Assembly: GCF_011045025.1 (NCBI RefSeq)
Contig: NZ_JAAKZX010000073.1
Coordinates: 1 to 41,896 of the forward strand
DNA: 41,896 bases
From: Streptomyces ureilyticus
GTDB lineage: Bacteria > Actinomycetota > Actinomycetes > Streptomycetales > Streptomycetaceae
Direction: 5' to 3'
Shown one piece after another: positions 17,532-25,478 of this stretch (position 1 is the first letter of the stretch; every line of letters begins with the position of its first letter). Below the pieces are notes generated by a model, which saw only the letters and a list, made by a program, of their open reading frames with translations, made no database searches and was not told the DNA's origin. The position numbers and the translations under genes are program-made.

Positions 17532-17572
17532 CGGGACGTGAGCCCGGCAGGGGCCGATCAGGCGGCATGGCG

Positions 17573-17682
17573 AGGCCGAACGGACCCGACTCCCGTGCGG
17601 CTATGGGCCGTTCGGCCCTGGAGCCGCGGAAGCCCCATGCCGGGTGTGGTCCGACCGGACCCCGGGAAGGGACCGTCGGCCC
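17573..17682 (+). promoter_or_regulatory. Four phased OsdR/DosR-like boxes in a divergent promoter
   Basis: AGGCCGAACGGACC (17573-17586), GGGCCGTTCGGCCC (17605-17618, perfect arms), GGTCCGACCGGACC (17648-17661, perfect arms) and GGGACCGTCGGCCC (17669-17682). Centre-to-centre steps are 32, 43 and 21 bp, close to 3, 4 and 2 helical turns. The last is centred 79 bp before the ATG at 17754. The boxes could serve both the rightward nitroreductase gene and the leftward Rv1733c-like gene. Confidence 0.68.
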
Positions 17683-17753
17683 CTCACGGTGTCCTGGCCG
17701 GACTCCCACACTCGGAGGACAACAACACGACGCAGGATCGTGAGGAGGGCGTC

Positions 17754-18737
17754 ATGCACTTCACGCACTTCGACGCCGAGACCGTGGAGAAGTACCTCGC
17801 GGCTGCCGTCGCCGCGCCCTCGATCTTCAACACGCAGCCGTGGCGCTATCGCCTGGAACCCGAGACGGTCGCTATCGAGGTACGCGCCGCTCCGGAACGA
17901 GGCCTGCGCCACACGGACCCCGCGGGCCGCGCCCTGCACCTCTCCGTGGGGGCCGCCGTCTTCAACCTGCGTGTCACAGTTGCTCACCTCGGCTGGACGC
18001 CGGTCACACGCCTGCTGCCGGACCCCGAGGACCCGAGCCTGCTCGCCACCGTTCGGCCGACTGCTCCCGCGGCCCAACGCCCCACGGGTCGCCGCGCCGA
18101 CCTGTACCCGGCCATCTGGCGGCGGCACAGCAGCCGGTTCCCGTTCTCCGACAGGCCATTGCCCACACATGTACGCGCCGAGCTGACCGAGGCCGCACGC
18201 ATGGAAGGTGCGGCACTCACCTTCCCCGCGCCCTCCGAGACAGCGCGACTGCTCCGCCTGACCGCCGAAGCCGAGCAGCGCAACAGGAACGACCCCGACC
18301 GCGGGGCGGAGAGCCGCCGCTGGGTCCACCGGGACCCGGACGAGCCCAGAGACCTCGGACTCCCCCAGACGGCTCTCGGCCCGCAGGACGCCCACGAGCA
18401 CGTCCCCCTGCGCGACTTCACCGCCCAGCGGCACCCTGAGCGACTCCGCGCCCAACCGTTCGAGACGGCCCCCGTCATCGCCCTGCTGACGACGGAACAC
18501 GATCGCCGCACGGACTGGCTGCGCGCCGGCGAGGCACTGGAACACGCCCTCCTGGTCGCCACGGTCCACGGGCTGCGGGCATCCCTCCTGCACCAGCCGA
18601 TGGAGTGGCCCGACCTGCGCCGCTCCCTGAACCCCGCACCCGAACACACGGGCCACGCTCAGATGCTGATCCGCCTCGGCTACGGCCCGGAAGGCCCCGC
18701 CACCCCCCGCCGCGCCGCGCGTGACCTGCTCGCCTGA
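17754..18737 (+). CDS. Acg-type nitroreductase-like protein (second copy)
   Basis: ATG 17754 follows GAGGAGGGCGTC; 327 residues. PSIFNTQPWRYRL, HLSVGAAVFNLRVT, SSRFPFSDRPLP and the tail RLGYGPEGPATPRRAARDLL match the doubled-nitroreductase Acg family and align along the whole length with the first copy (8987-9979), so the two are paralogues. Family function is unsettled: FMN binding is usual, enzymatic activity often weak. Four phased boxes lie upstream, making this a strong candidate member of the putative dormancy regulon. The longer open frame from 17538 is not used because it would swallow the boxes. Confidence 0.87.
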   Translation: MHFTHFDAETVEKYLAAAVAAPSIFNTQPWRYRLEPETVAIEVRAAPERGLRHTDPAGRALHLSVGAAVFNLRVTVAHLGWTPVTRLLPDPEDPSLLATVRPTAPAAQRPTGRRADLYPAIWRRHSSRFPFSDRPLPTHVRAELTEAARMEGAALTFPAPSETARLLRLTAEAEQRNRNDPDRGAESRRWVHRDPDEPRDLGLPQTALGPQDAHEHVPLRDFTAQRHPERLRAQPFETAPVIALLTTEHDRRTDWLRAGEALEHALLVATVHGLRASLLHQPMEWPDLRRSLNPAPEHTGHAQMLIRLGYGPEGPATPRRAARDLLA

Positions 18738-18775
18738 GGTCGACGTCGCCGTAGGCGAGGGTCGGCGCCGCCGAC

Positions 18776-18950
18776 AACACGTTCGTTCGCTCGAACCCGG
18801 CCGAAAATCCGGCGTGGATCCATTACTACGACGAGGCGCAGCACCACGGCGACACGACTCATGCGCTGTGGGACTTGACCATCCACGCCGAACAGGACCC
18901 CGGCCGAGCCGCGCAACGATTCGCAACCGGGCCGCCGGGGACGGAAAGGC
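18776..18950 (+). pseudogene. Fragment of a TPR-type transcriptional regulator
   Basis: A frame with no proper start reads SNPAENPAWIHYYDEAQHHG, then HALWDLTIHAEQDP and RAAQRFAT. This is the C-terminal helical repeat region of Streptomyces XRE-type regulators. After about 18940 the similarity moves to another frame (GDGKAHA) and then ends. Both ends are missing, so it is gene debris. It opens a 1.3-kb stretch of decayed genes lying between the nitroreductase and the MBL nuclease; 18951-19252 shows nothing I recognise. Confidence 0.5.
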
Positions 18951-19252
18951 CCACGCCCTCTATTGGTCGTGGGAGCCCGAGGACATCGGAACAAACCGCC
19001 GTCACCGGCCTCGCCGGTCCTCACCGTGATGATCCGCGCCAGCCGGTGACCGGCAGCAACCGGCGACGTCCTCCCACTCGGGCCGCCGAGCGGGGCAGCA
19101 GTTCTGTATGCACCGGACTCCCACGTACGGGGCCGGTGCCAAGCTCCTCGGGGTAGGACCAGCCGCACTTGGAACAGCCGGGCAAGCATCTCTAATCGGC
19201 TTGGGTTTCCTGGGTGATCCCGGGTTCCCGGGACCGCTTCGGAAGGCGACTC

Positions 19253-19761
19253 GGCCACGGGCTCCTTCGAGTCCCGGGCGGGAGTACATGCTTTCGATTC
19301 TGTAGTGCGAACGGAACGCGGTCCACCGTTCGTTCTCCACCCTTGCTCTCGACAAGCCCAGCACCCGGGCGACCGCGGCCCGCAGGTTGTCATAGCGCAC
19401 CTTGCCGCAAGGGACGCCGCCCAGCACGCTGAGAGCGTGGACGTGGCCCCATCGGATAGGTCACCTCCACCGCACCGTGCTCGTCCAGCAGCCGGTCGAA
19501 GATCCGCTTGACGGTGTGCCGCTGCTTGCGCGGCGCGTCCAGATCCGCCCGCAGTATCTGGTCGATCACCGGCTTGAACACGTCCAGCCGCGTCTTGCGG
19601 GGTGGCAGCTGTTTGCGCGGCTCCGGCCAGACGGACTCCATGGCCGCCTTTACCGTCCGGAAGCCCACCCCGTACTTGCGCTGCAATGCCCAGTTCGACA
19701 TCCCCGCCCGGACATCACGGCGGATCGCCGCGTACAGAGCGACCTTGGTCTTCGGTGGCAC
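19253..19761 (-). mobile_element. IS21-family transposase (IstA) remnant with internal deletion
   Basis: The leftward frame from GTG 19761 reads KVALYAAIRRDVRAGMSNWA and then EHGAVEVTYPM, the N-terminal helix-turn-helix part of IstA. Next comes, in a different frame, HALSVLGGVPCGKVRYDNL and VENERWTAFRSHY, which belongs more than 100 residues further along in intact IstA. The DDE core between them is lost at a junction near 19446. No IstB or terminal inverted repeats are visible, so the element is dead. Confidence 0.7.
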
Positions 19762-19907
19762 CGGCGCCCCCTCACCATGCAGAGCACTCCCACCCTCCCA
19801 CCGCAAACACCCAAGTGGTGTCAGAACTCAGCGATATCACTCTCCGCCAACTGCGGGCGGTGTCGCCGCCGATCGACAACCGGTGCCAGGACTCACCGAT
19901 AAAGCCA

Positions 19908-20081
19908 GTCCCCATGGTCAGAGCCTCGACCTGGTCGTGGGTGACGTAGACCGTGGTAGTGCCGAGGCGCCGTTGCAGCGAGGCGATCTGTGCGCGGGTC
20001 TGGACCCGCAGCTTCGCGTCGAGGTTGGACAGCGGCTCGTCCGAGGAACACCTGCTGTTCACGGAAGGTGACGGACGCCAT
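19908..20081 (-). pseudogene. Sugar ABC transporter ATPase (MsiK/UgpC-type) remnant
   Basis: From ATG 20081, preceded by GGGAGGGGAAG, a few residues typical of the family start (MASVTF) run into QVFL. In another frame, DEPLSNLDAKLR, TRAQIASLQRRLGTTTVYVT and HDQVEALTMG follow. These are the Walker B, D-loop and switch-His regions of an MsiK/UgpC ATPase; Walker A, the signature motif and the whole C-terminal regulatory domain are gone. The gene is internally deleted and truncated, next to the IS21 remnant. Confidence 0.65.
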
Positions 20082-20225
20082 GATTCTTCCCCTCCCTGAC
20101 GGCCTCTCAGCAGTGCATCGGAGAATCCGACACGGAGCGAGGGCTTCCTGTACCTGACTGTGCGTTACACCCTCAGGTTCGAACGGCGCCTGCCGGCGCG
20201 GCAGGTCCTCGACGTCCCCGCCCGT

Positions 20226-20415
20226 GGGCCGGTCGGCCCTGTCGGCGTGCGGCACGAAGCACGACCGCTGTGGACCCCTTCGGCACGGCCGGGAACCCGC
20301 CAGAGATACCCGTCCGAGCAGGAAAGGCCACCCAGACCCGGCCCGTGGACCCATCGGCCCATGGCACGGCACCCATGTCCTCGCAAGCTGGGGAACCACC
20401 AAGGCCGTTCGGCCC
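20226..20415 (+). promoter_or_regulatory. OsdR/DosR-like boxes before the MBL nuclease
   Basis: GGGCCGGTCGGCCC (20226-20239), GGACCCATCGGCCC (20347-20360) with a weak partner AGGCCACCCAGACC 22 bp further upstream, and AGGCCGTTCGGCCC (20402-20415). The middle box is centred 85 bp before the ATG at 20438, the spacing seen elsewhere. The last is only 30 bp from the ATG and could block rather than activate. The 356 bp 20082-20437 hold no gene. Confidence 0.6.
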
Positions 20416-20437
20416 CAACTTCGAGGAGACCGACGTC

Positions 20438-21874
20438 ATGACCGCTGTGGTACCTAGCCCGACGGTTCGGCCGGAAACGCACCCCCGGCCCGCACTGCTC
20501 ACGTTCCTGGGCGGCGTAGGAACGGTCACCGGCAGCAAGTTCCTCGTCGAGAGCGACCACGCCCGCGTACTCGTCGACTGCGGGCTCTTCCAAGGCCTCG
20601 CCGACCTGCGCAAGCGAAACTGGCGCGCATTGCCCTGCGACGCCGCGGACATCGGGGCGGTGGTCGTCACCCACGCCCACCTCGACCACTGCGGATATCT
20701 GCCCCGACTCGTCCGTCACGGCTTCCGGGGACGGATCGTGACGACGGAGTCCAGCGCCCGCCTCATGGAGATCGTGCTGCGGGACAGCGCCAAGCTGCAG
20801 ACAGAGACCGCCCGGCACGCCAACGAGCACGGTTGGTCCAAACACCGGCCCGCACAGCCGCTGTACGACGACTCAGACGTTGACCGCGCCCTCAAACTCG
20901 TCGACCCGATACCGACCTGCACACCAACCGACATCGCCGCCGGAACCAGGCTCACGCTGCATCCCGCCGGCCACATCCTCGGATCGGCCTGGGCCCGGCT
21001 GACCTTCGAGGACGGACACACGCTGGCCGTCAGCGGTGACCTGGGCCGCCCCGGCCATCCGCTGCTGCGCCCTCCGGAGCCGTTCTCCGGGGCGGACGTG
21101 CTGCTCATGGAGTCGACGTACGGCAACCGTCGCCACGAAGATGAGGCGGGGCGGACACACTTCGCCGACGTGCTGACCCGTACCCTCGCGCGCGGCGGAA
21201 CCGTCGTCATCCCGGCCTTCGCCCTCGACCGCACCGAGGTCGTCCTGCACGAACTCGCCGAACTCCGCCGCGCGGGCCGCATCCCGGCAACCGTTCCCGT
21301 GTACGTCGACAGCCCGATGGCCCTCGCCGCGCTCGACGTCTACCGGGACGCCATCCTCACCCGGGACCCCGAGCTGCGCCCGGAGGTGACGGCGGCGGGC
21401 ACGGCCGTGCTGAGTCCCGAGCCGTTCCTCGCCGTGCGGTCGATCCAGGAGTCCGTCGACATCAGCCGCGCGGGCGGACCTGCCATCATCGTCTCGGCGT
21501 CGGGCATGGCCACCGGGGGCCGCGTCCTGCACCACCTCCGCCGTCTGCTGCCCGACCCGCGCAACGCCGTCGTCGTGGTGGGCTTCGCCGCGCAGGGAAC
21601 GCGTGCCCGGGACCTGGTCGACGGGGCCAAGGCGCTCAAGATGTTCGGTGAGTACGTCCCGGTGCGTGCGCAGGTCGCCGACGTACCGCACTTCTCGGCC
21701 CACGCCGACGCCACCCAGATCATCGACTGGCTGCGCGGTGCCCCCGCCCCGCACACCACCTACCTGGTACACGGCGAGCCCGACGCGGCCGGCGCGCTGC
21801 GTGACCGTATCGACCGGGCCCTGGGCTGGGCCGCCGTCGTACCGCGCTCCGGGGAGCGCGTGCTCGTCCGATGA
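20438..21874 (+). CDS. MBL-fold beta-CASP RNA-processing exonuclease (CPSF-like)
   Basis: The 478-residue protein has the metallo-beta-lactamase zinc motif HAHLDH at residues 79-84, a third ligand region PAGHILGSAW, SGDLGRPGHPLL with its Asp, and the beta-CASP insertion (STYGNRRHEDE, VIPAFALDRTEVVL, YVDSPMA). The C-terminal motifs VSASGMATGGRVLHH and VPHFSAHADATQII complete the zinc site. Proteins of this type cleave or trim RNA (CPSF73/RNase J-like); the exact substrate is not predictable. The start follows CGAGGAGACC. Boxes upstream tie it to the putative dormancy regulon, suggesting RNA turnover during hypoxia. Confidence 0.88.
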   Translation: MTAVVPSPTVRPETHPRPALLTFLGGVGTVTGSKFLVESDHARVLVDCGLFQGLADLRKRNWRALPCDAADIGAVVVTHAHLDHCGYLPRLVRHGFRGRIVTTESSARLMEIVLRDSAKLQTETARHANEHGWSKHRPAQPLYDDSDVDRALKLVDPIPTCTPTDIAAGTRLTLHPAGHILGSAWARLTFEDGHTLAVSGDLGRPGHPLLRPPEPFSGADVLLMESTYGNRRHEDEAGRTHFADVLTRTLARGGTVVIPAFALDRTEVVLHELAELRRAGRIPATVPVYVDSPMALAALDVYRDAILTRDPELRPEVTAAGTAVLSPEPFLAVRSIQESVDISRAGGPAIIVSASGMATGGRVLHHLRRLLPDPRNAVVVVGFAAQGTRARDLVDGAKALKMFGEYVPVRAQVADVPHFSAHADATQIIDWLRGAPAPHTTYLVHGEPDAAGALRDRIDRALGWAAVVPRSGERVLVR

Positions 21875-21971
21875 CAGGGCGCGCTCGCCGGCTCCTCGGC
21901 GAGTCGCCTGGTCGGTGTGGAGAGCCCCGAACGTGTTCCGCCGCACGGCGATGAAGCAACGGTCACGGACC

Positions 21972-21985
21972 GGGCCGGTTGGCCC
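21972..21985 (+). promoter_or_regulatory. Single OsdR/DosR-like box
   Basis: GGGCCGGTTGGCCC lies about 100 bp after the MBL gene stop. There is no partner at 21 bp on either side. It immediately precedes the ATG of a short unrecognised ORF, so it may serve a small transcript, or it may be an orphan site. Confidence 0.4.
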
Positions 21986-22129
21986 ATGTGCCGGAATCTG
22001 TACCGGAGTTGGCTGGAAGTGAGAAGAAACGACGCCGATCCGAGGGAGCCAGGACGGTTCGTGGTGGATCTCCGCCGCCTGATAGAGGACGCCGAGATGC
22101 TGCGCACGGACGACGACGAGCAGGCGTAG
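21986..22129 (+). CDS. Possible small ORF (47 aa), unrecognised
   Basis: The frame starts MCRNLYRSWLEVRRND and ends with an acidic helix-like tail VVDLRRLIEDAEMLRTDDDE. There is no ribosome site before the ATG because the box occupies that place; an internal GTG near 22061 follows GAGGGAGCCAGG and would give a 22-residue peptide. No family is recognised. It is listed because the amphipathic, acidic composition differs from random GC-rich frames. Confidence 0.28.
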   Translation: MCRNLYRSWLEVRRNDADPREPGRFVVDLRRLIEDAEMLRTDDDEQA

Positions 22130-22188
22130 GGCCCTGACGCGGCGCTATCCGTCTGTCTCCGTCCTGCCGTTCGTCTCGGTCCTGCCTC

Positions 22189-22698
22189 TCATCCGCGAGC
22201 CAGCTGGTCGGCGATCCCGGAGGCCCAGGCGTCGATGGCGTCCCAGTCGCGGTAATCGCCGAACCGGCCGCCCAACAGGCGGAACAGGATGCGCCCGGTG
22301 ACGGGTAGCTGGATCGGTGCGACGACACCGGAGAACAGCCGATGGTCCCGGTACGACAGGTCACCGGGCAGACTCTCGACGATCACCGGGATCTCCTTGT
22401 CCGCCATGCGCCGCCAGGGTCCGCGCAGCGCGCCTGGCATGCCGACACTGAAGATCCATACCGGGCGGGAGCCCAGTACGTCGAGATTCCCACGTACGAA
22501 GTCCTTGGCCGGATCCAGCCAGGCCTGTCCGTGGACGGCGCTGCCCAGGACGAACGCGCTGTACGCATCGGCGTCGTCCACCGTTTCCATGGACCGCGCC
22601 TCGGCTTTGAGTCCTGTCTCGCTCAACTTGGTGGCCAGTCGTTCGGCAATCTCGCGCGTCGAGCCGTGCGCGGTCGCGTAGCCCACCAGGATGTCCAT
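22189..22698 (-). CDS. Flavodoxin-domain protein (HemG/protoporphyrinogen oxidase-like)
   Basis: The true start is ATG 22698 (GAGGTGACGTC upstream), giving 169 residues; the much longer open frame upstream is a GC artefact. MDILVGYATAHGSTREIAER has the flavodoxin FMN phosphate loop (T-HGSTREI), and FVLGSAVHGQAWLDP and VWIFSVGMPG complete the flavin site. Such proteins carry FMN and reduce menaquinone-linked or protoporphyrinogen substrates; the partner here is unknown. It follows the universal stress gene by 83 bp in the same direction and is probably cotranscribed with it from the box pair at 23369-23403. Confidence 0.82.
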   Translation of the reverse strand: MDILVGYATAHGSTREIAERLATKLSETGLKAEARSMETVDDADAYSAFVLGSAVHGQAWLDPAKDFVRGNLDVLGSRPVWIFSVGMPGALRGPWRRMADKEIPVIVESLPGDLSYRDHRLFSGVVAPIQLPVTGRILFRLLGGRFGDYRDWDAIDAWASGIADQLARG

Positions 22699-22781
22699 GA
22701 CGTCACCTCGACGTTCCTCGACTTCGCCGAGCTTCGGGGCGGAGTCCGCGCTGTCCGAGGCACGACCCATTTCACCGCCCG

Positions 22782-23294
22782 CTACGCGGCGCCGCTTCGG
22801 GCGAGAGGGGGTGCCGCGACGGCCGCGAGCGGCGTCGCGGCCCGCTCCGTGGCGGGCACCGCCACCACGGGGACCGCCGCGTTCCGCAGGCAGGCACGGC
22901 CGACCGCACCGATGGGGGGCTGCCCGTACTGTCCGTGTGCCCTGCGCCCGAGGGCGAGCAACAGGGCGCCGCGCGCCTGCTGCACCAGTACCCGCGCGGG
23001 CGGGCCCTCCACCAGGACGGCTCGTACGGCACCGTCGACCTGTGGGCCGAAGACCTCCCGCACCGTCGCGGCGAGCAGTTCCGCGGCCTGGACCCGCTCG
23101 TCGGCGAGGGTCGGACGCGCTGAAACGGCTGCGTAGGGGGCCATGCTGCGCCCCGCCGGTTCCCAGGCGTGTACGGCGACGACGTCGGCGCCCAGAGCAC
23201 CGGCCTGCCCTGAGGCCCAGCGCAGCGCGGCCATGGACGCTTCGGACCCGTCGACGCCTACCACGATGCTGTTGCCGTGGGCGGGTTCGGTCAT
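22782..23294 (-). CDS. Universal stress protein, single domain
   Basis: The 170-residue UspA-fold protein begins with IVVGVDGSEASMAALRWA, the first beta-strand and helix with the ATP-contacting Asp, and ends with the nucleotide loop region LGRRAHGQYGQPPIGAVGR followed by CLRNAAVPVVAVP. The loop is a variant of G-x2-G-x9-G-S/T, so ATP binding is plausible but not certain. It has an Ala-rich tail after the last strand. It is first in a leftward pair with the flavodoxin gene. A box pair is centred 82 and 103 bp upstream. Confidence 0.85.
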   Translation of the reverse strand: MTEPAHGNSIVVGVDGSEASMAALRWASGQAGALGADVVAVHAWEPAGRSMAPYAAVSARPTLADERVQAAELLAATVREVFGPQVDGAVRAVLVEGPPARVLVQQARGALLLALGRRAHGQYGQPPIGAVGRACLRNAAVPVVAVPATERAATPLAAVAAPPLARSGAA

Positions 23295-23368
23295 GGCAGC
23301 CTCCGTCGATGGACTCTTGTCTCAACGTCTCAACGTCAACGGTGACCCGAACCGGGTGGGCCAGGCGT

Positions 23369-23403
23369 GGGTCATGGGGCCCCGTCCACGTGCCGAACGG
23401 TCC
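23369..23403 (-). promoter_or_regulatory. Tandem OsdR/DosR-like boxes before the single-domain USP
   Basis: GGGTCATGGGGCCC (23369-23382) and GTGCCGAACGGTCC (23390-23403), centres 21 bp apart; the nearer is 82 bp before the start codon at 23294. Confidence 0.55.
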
Positions 23404-23596
23404 CTTGTCGGCCGTGGTCGCGGGCGGCTCGGTAAAGCGGCGCCGGGCGGGATGGAGTCTCCCGCGCTCGAACGGAGGTGACGGCCTGGGGAAGGACGGC
23501 GGATCGCGTGATCCTTCGGTCGTGTGATCACGGCCCGGCCCACGCCGCCGTCGTCGTGACGGAGCTCGTTTCTGACACCGCTCGTTTCTGGGGTAT

Positions 23597-23749
23597 GGGC
23601 CGCACGGGCGCGCGCAGGGGGACGTTCGGCCCGCCTTCGAGGGCTGGGTGAGGCCGACAGGACCGATGAGAGGCCGCGGCGAGGAGACGGAGGGACCGAC
23701 CGGGCCCTGGGTGCAGGGCCGAGTGGCCGTGGCTGGGGACCAGCGGTCC
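23597..23749. promoter_or_regulatory. Cluster of six phased OsdR/DosR-like boxes with no adjacent gene start
   Basis: GGGCCGCACGGGCG (23597), GGGACGTTCGGCCC (23619), AGGCCGACAGGACC (23651), GGACCGACCGGGCC (23693), GGGCCGAGTGGCCG (23716) and GGGACCAGCGGTCC (23736). Centre steps are 22, 32, 42, 23 and 20 bp, all near whole helical turns. Both flanking genes run leftward, and the cluster is 300-450 bp from the nearest start. The rest of 23404-23955 has no convincing ORF, so the boxes may serve an untranslated RNA, a remote enhancer-like role or a lost gene. Confidence 0.5.
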
Positions 23750-23955
23750 CTGAGACTGTGGACGGTGTCGCCGCAACGTCGCGAACGCGGAGGGCCGGTG
23801 GATCCGCGTGGACATGATGAGGCATCGCGGGGATCCACCGGACTTCCAGGGCCGGTCGCGTGCGCCGACGGCTCTCGCATCGGATGCGACCGGATACGGG
23901 GTATCACCCCATGGTTCCTCCGCGAGGTGGACGGATTCCGGTTTCGGGCACTGGC

Positions 23956-24864
23956 TCAGACGTGCGCGACGACAGCGACGGGGCAGCCGGCATGGTGCAG
24001 TACCGCGTGGGTGACCGGTCCGCCATGGCCGCCGAGACGGATGTCCCGCAACCGGCGTCCCACGACGACAAGGGCAGCTCCGGAAGCGGCGCGGGTCAGT
24101 TCGGTGGCCGCCCGGCCTTCGACGACGGTCTCGGTGACGGCAACTTCGGGGAACTTCTCGCACCACGGACGCAGCGTCGCGACCACGGCGTGTTCGTGCT
24201 CCGCGAGCAGCTCCGGGCCCGGAGGCGGGACGACCCGGTCGGCGGTGGCGTATCCCGGCGGGACCGTGAAGGTGTGGATCACGCGCAGCGCTGCGCCACG
24301 GCGCCGAGCGGCCTCGAAAGCGAACTCGAGAAGATCGTCGCAGGGTTGGCCGGTGTCGAGGCCGAGGACGACATCGCGGTACGGAATCTCGGGGATCTCG
24401 TCCGGAGCGACGCCGTCAGGGACCGGGAAGTGTTCATCAGCGACGTTCTCACCCGCGCGGACCAGAACCACGGGTCGCGACGACCTGGCGACGACGCGCG
24501 CGGACACTGAGCCGAGCAGGAAGCCTACGAAACCGCTGAGCCCCCGGGACCCGAGCACCATCAGCTCGGCCCGTTCCCCCGCTGCCAGCAGGGCGGTGAC
24601 CGGTGAGCCCTTCACCTGCTGGTCGACGACTTGCAGCCCGGGATGCGCCGCGCGGACGCTGTCCAACGCCTCCGCAAGGATCTGCCGTGCGAAGCTTCGC
24701 TCGGTCATGTCCAAGGGCACGTTGGCGGCGGGACGTGCGTGCAACTGCCAGGCGTGCACGAGCCGCAGCGCGGCTCCGCGGCGCAGTGCTTCCCGGGCTG
24801 CCCAGTGCGCGGCAGCGCGGCTCTCGGGGGAACCATCGATCCCCGCGACAACGTGTCGATCCAT
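23956..24864 (-). CDS. Universal stress protein, tandem two-domain
   Basis: The 302-residue protein has two UspA domains: residues about 1-140 (VVAGIDGSPESRAAAHWA to LGSRGLSGFVGFLLGSVSAR) and 155-300 (RDVVLGLDTGQPCDDLLEFA to VVVGRRLRDIRLGGHGGP). The first has a perfect ATP loop G-x2-G-x9-G-S; the second is diverged. Tandem USPs such as Mtb Rv2623 and Rv2005c bind ATP and slow growth under hypoxia. The ATG at 24864 follows GAGGAGGCACGGG. A box pair lies 76-111 bp upstream, so it should be induced with the other dormancy genes. Confidence 0.88.
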   Translation of the reverse strand: MDRHVVAGIDGSPESRAAAHWAAREALRRGAALRLVHAWQLHARPAANVPLDMTERSFARQILAEALDSVRAAHPGLQVVDQQVKGSPVTALLAAGERAELMVLGSRGLSGFVGFLLGSVSARVVARSSRPVVLVRAGENVADEHFPVPDGVAPDEIPEIPYRDVVLGLDTGQPCDDLLEFAFEAARRRGAALRVIHTFTVPPGYATADRVVPPPGPELLAEHEHAVVATLRPWCEKFPEVAVTETVVEGRAATELTRAASGAALVVVGRRLRDIRLGGHGGPVTHAVLHHAGCPVAVVAHV

Positions 24865-24939
24865 GACCCGTGCCTCCTCGGTGTGCGTATGTCCGTGTGT
24901 CCGTCATCAAGCCTGGTACGAACACCGAGCGGTGCGCAG

Positions 24940-24975
24940 GGGCCGGACGGGCCCTTTCCCCGGGCTCCACGGCCC
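24940..24975 (-). promoter_or_regulatory. Tandem OsdR/DosR-like boxes before the two-domain USP
   Basis: GGGCCGGACGGGCC (24940-24953) and GGGCTCCACGGCCC (24962-24975), centres 22 bp apart; the nearer is centred 83 bp before the start codon at 24864. Confidence 0.62.
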
Positions 24976-25186
24976 CGCTGCCGCCGCGTGAATCGTTGGA
25001 GCCGGACAGCTGATCACCTTCCTGCCCGCCCTGGCACATCCCGGAAGTCTCACCATCCTCGGCGGAGGTGAGCGGGGCAGAAGTGCTGACCGTTCGCCGA
25101 CTGACGCCCGCACCTCTCACCACCGCCCCTGGTGCCACAGCCACGTGAGCCGGCCACCCGCTCTTCGGGTCTCCGGCGTCTCTGGC

Positions 25187-25257
25187 CGGCCCGTCGGTCC
25201 TGCCAGGACCGGTCGATGAGAGGACGGTTCGACCCGGGAGTCCGGGCCGGTCGGCCC
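25187..25257 (+). promoter_or_regulatory. OsdR/DosR-like boxes upstream of the CBS-BON gene
   Basis: CGGCCCGTCGGTCC (25187-25200), an imperfect GGACGGTTCGACCC (25222-25235) and GGGCCGGTCGGCCC (25244-25257). The last two centres are 22 bp apart. They sit about 230 bp before the ATG at 25479, further than in other promoters, so a long leader or an unseen small gene may lie between. The rest of 24976-25478 shows no recognisable gene. Confidence 0.5.
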
Positions 25258-25478
25258 CTGCCCCCTCAATCCGTTGCACGCGAGGCTGAAGGAGCATCGG
25301 AGGGCCGGCTACCGGGACAGCCCAACGGGACGGAAACGGCCGAACCGGCCGCTTGGCCCCCCGGCGCACACCGCAGCGGCACGGCACCCGGCGGTGTCCG
25401 GTTGGGCCTGCGGACGCCGTACGCACCACAGATCTGTCGCGCTCTGCTTGAAGCGGTGAAGGAAAGGAGGAGACAGCC

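Noticed and set aside
17538..17753. N-terminal extension of the second nitroreductase
   Set aside because: It would translate through four operator-like boxes; ATG 17754 has GAGGAGG and matches the family start.
19002..19252. Cys-rich leftward frame (zinc-ribbon-like) after the IstA relic
   Set aside because: No consistent start, no full motif, and it is continuous with the decayed transposase frame.
20226..20239. Reading the GGGCCG/CGGCCC repeats as transcription terminators or random GC palindromes
   Set aside because: They lie upstream of starts, not after stops, have only two-base loops, and keep fixed spacing to each other and to start codons, which random GC-rich palindromes would not.
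22189..23907. Open frame of 572 residues covering flavodoxin and upstream DNA
   Set aside because: Only the last 169 residues match a family; the rest crosses the USP gene in another frame and the box cluster, and a good ATG with ribosome site exists at 22698.
23648..24991. 447-residue rightward frame over the two-domain USP
   Set aside because: Composition is Ser/Arg/Thr/Ala-rich with no domain; the USP on the opposite strand is clear. A non-coding antisense transcript remains possible and is noted separately.
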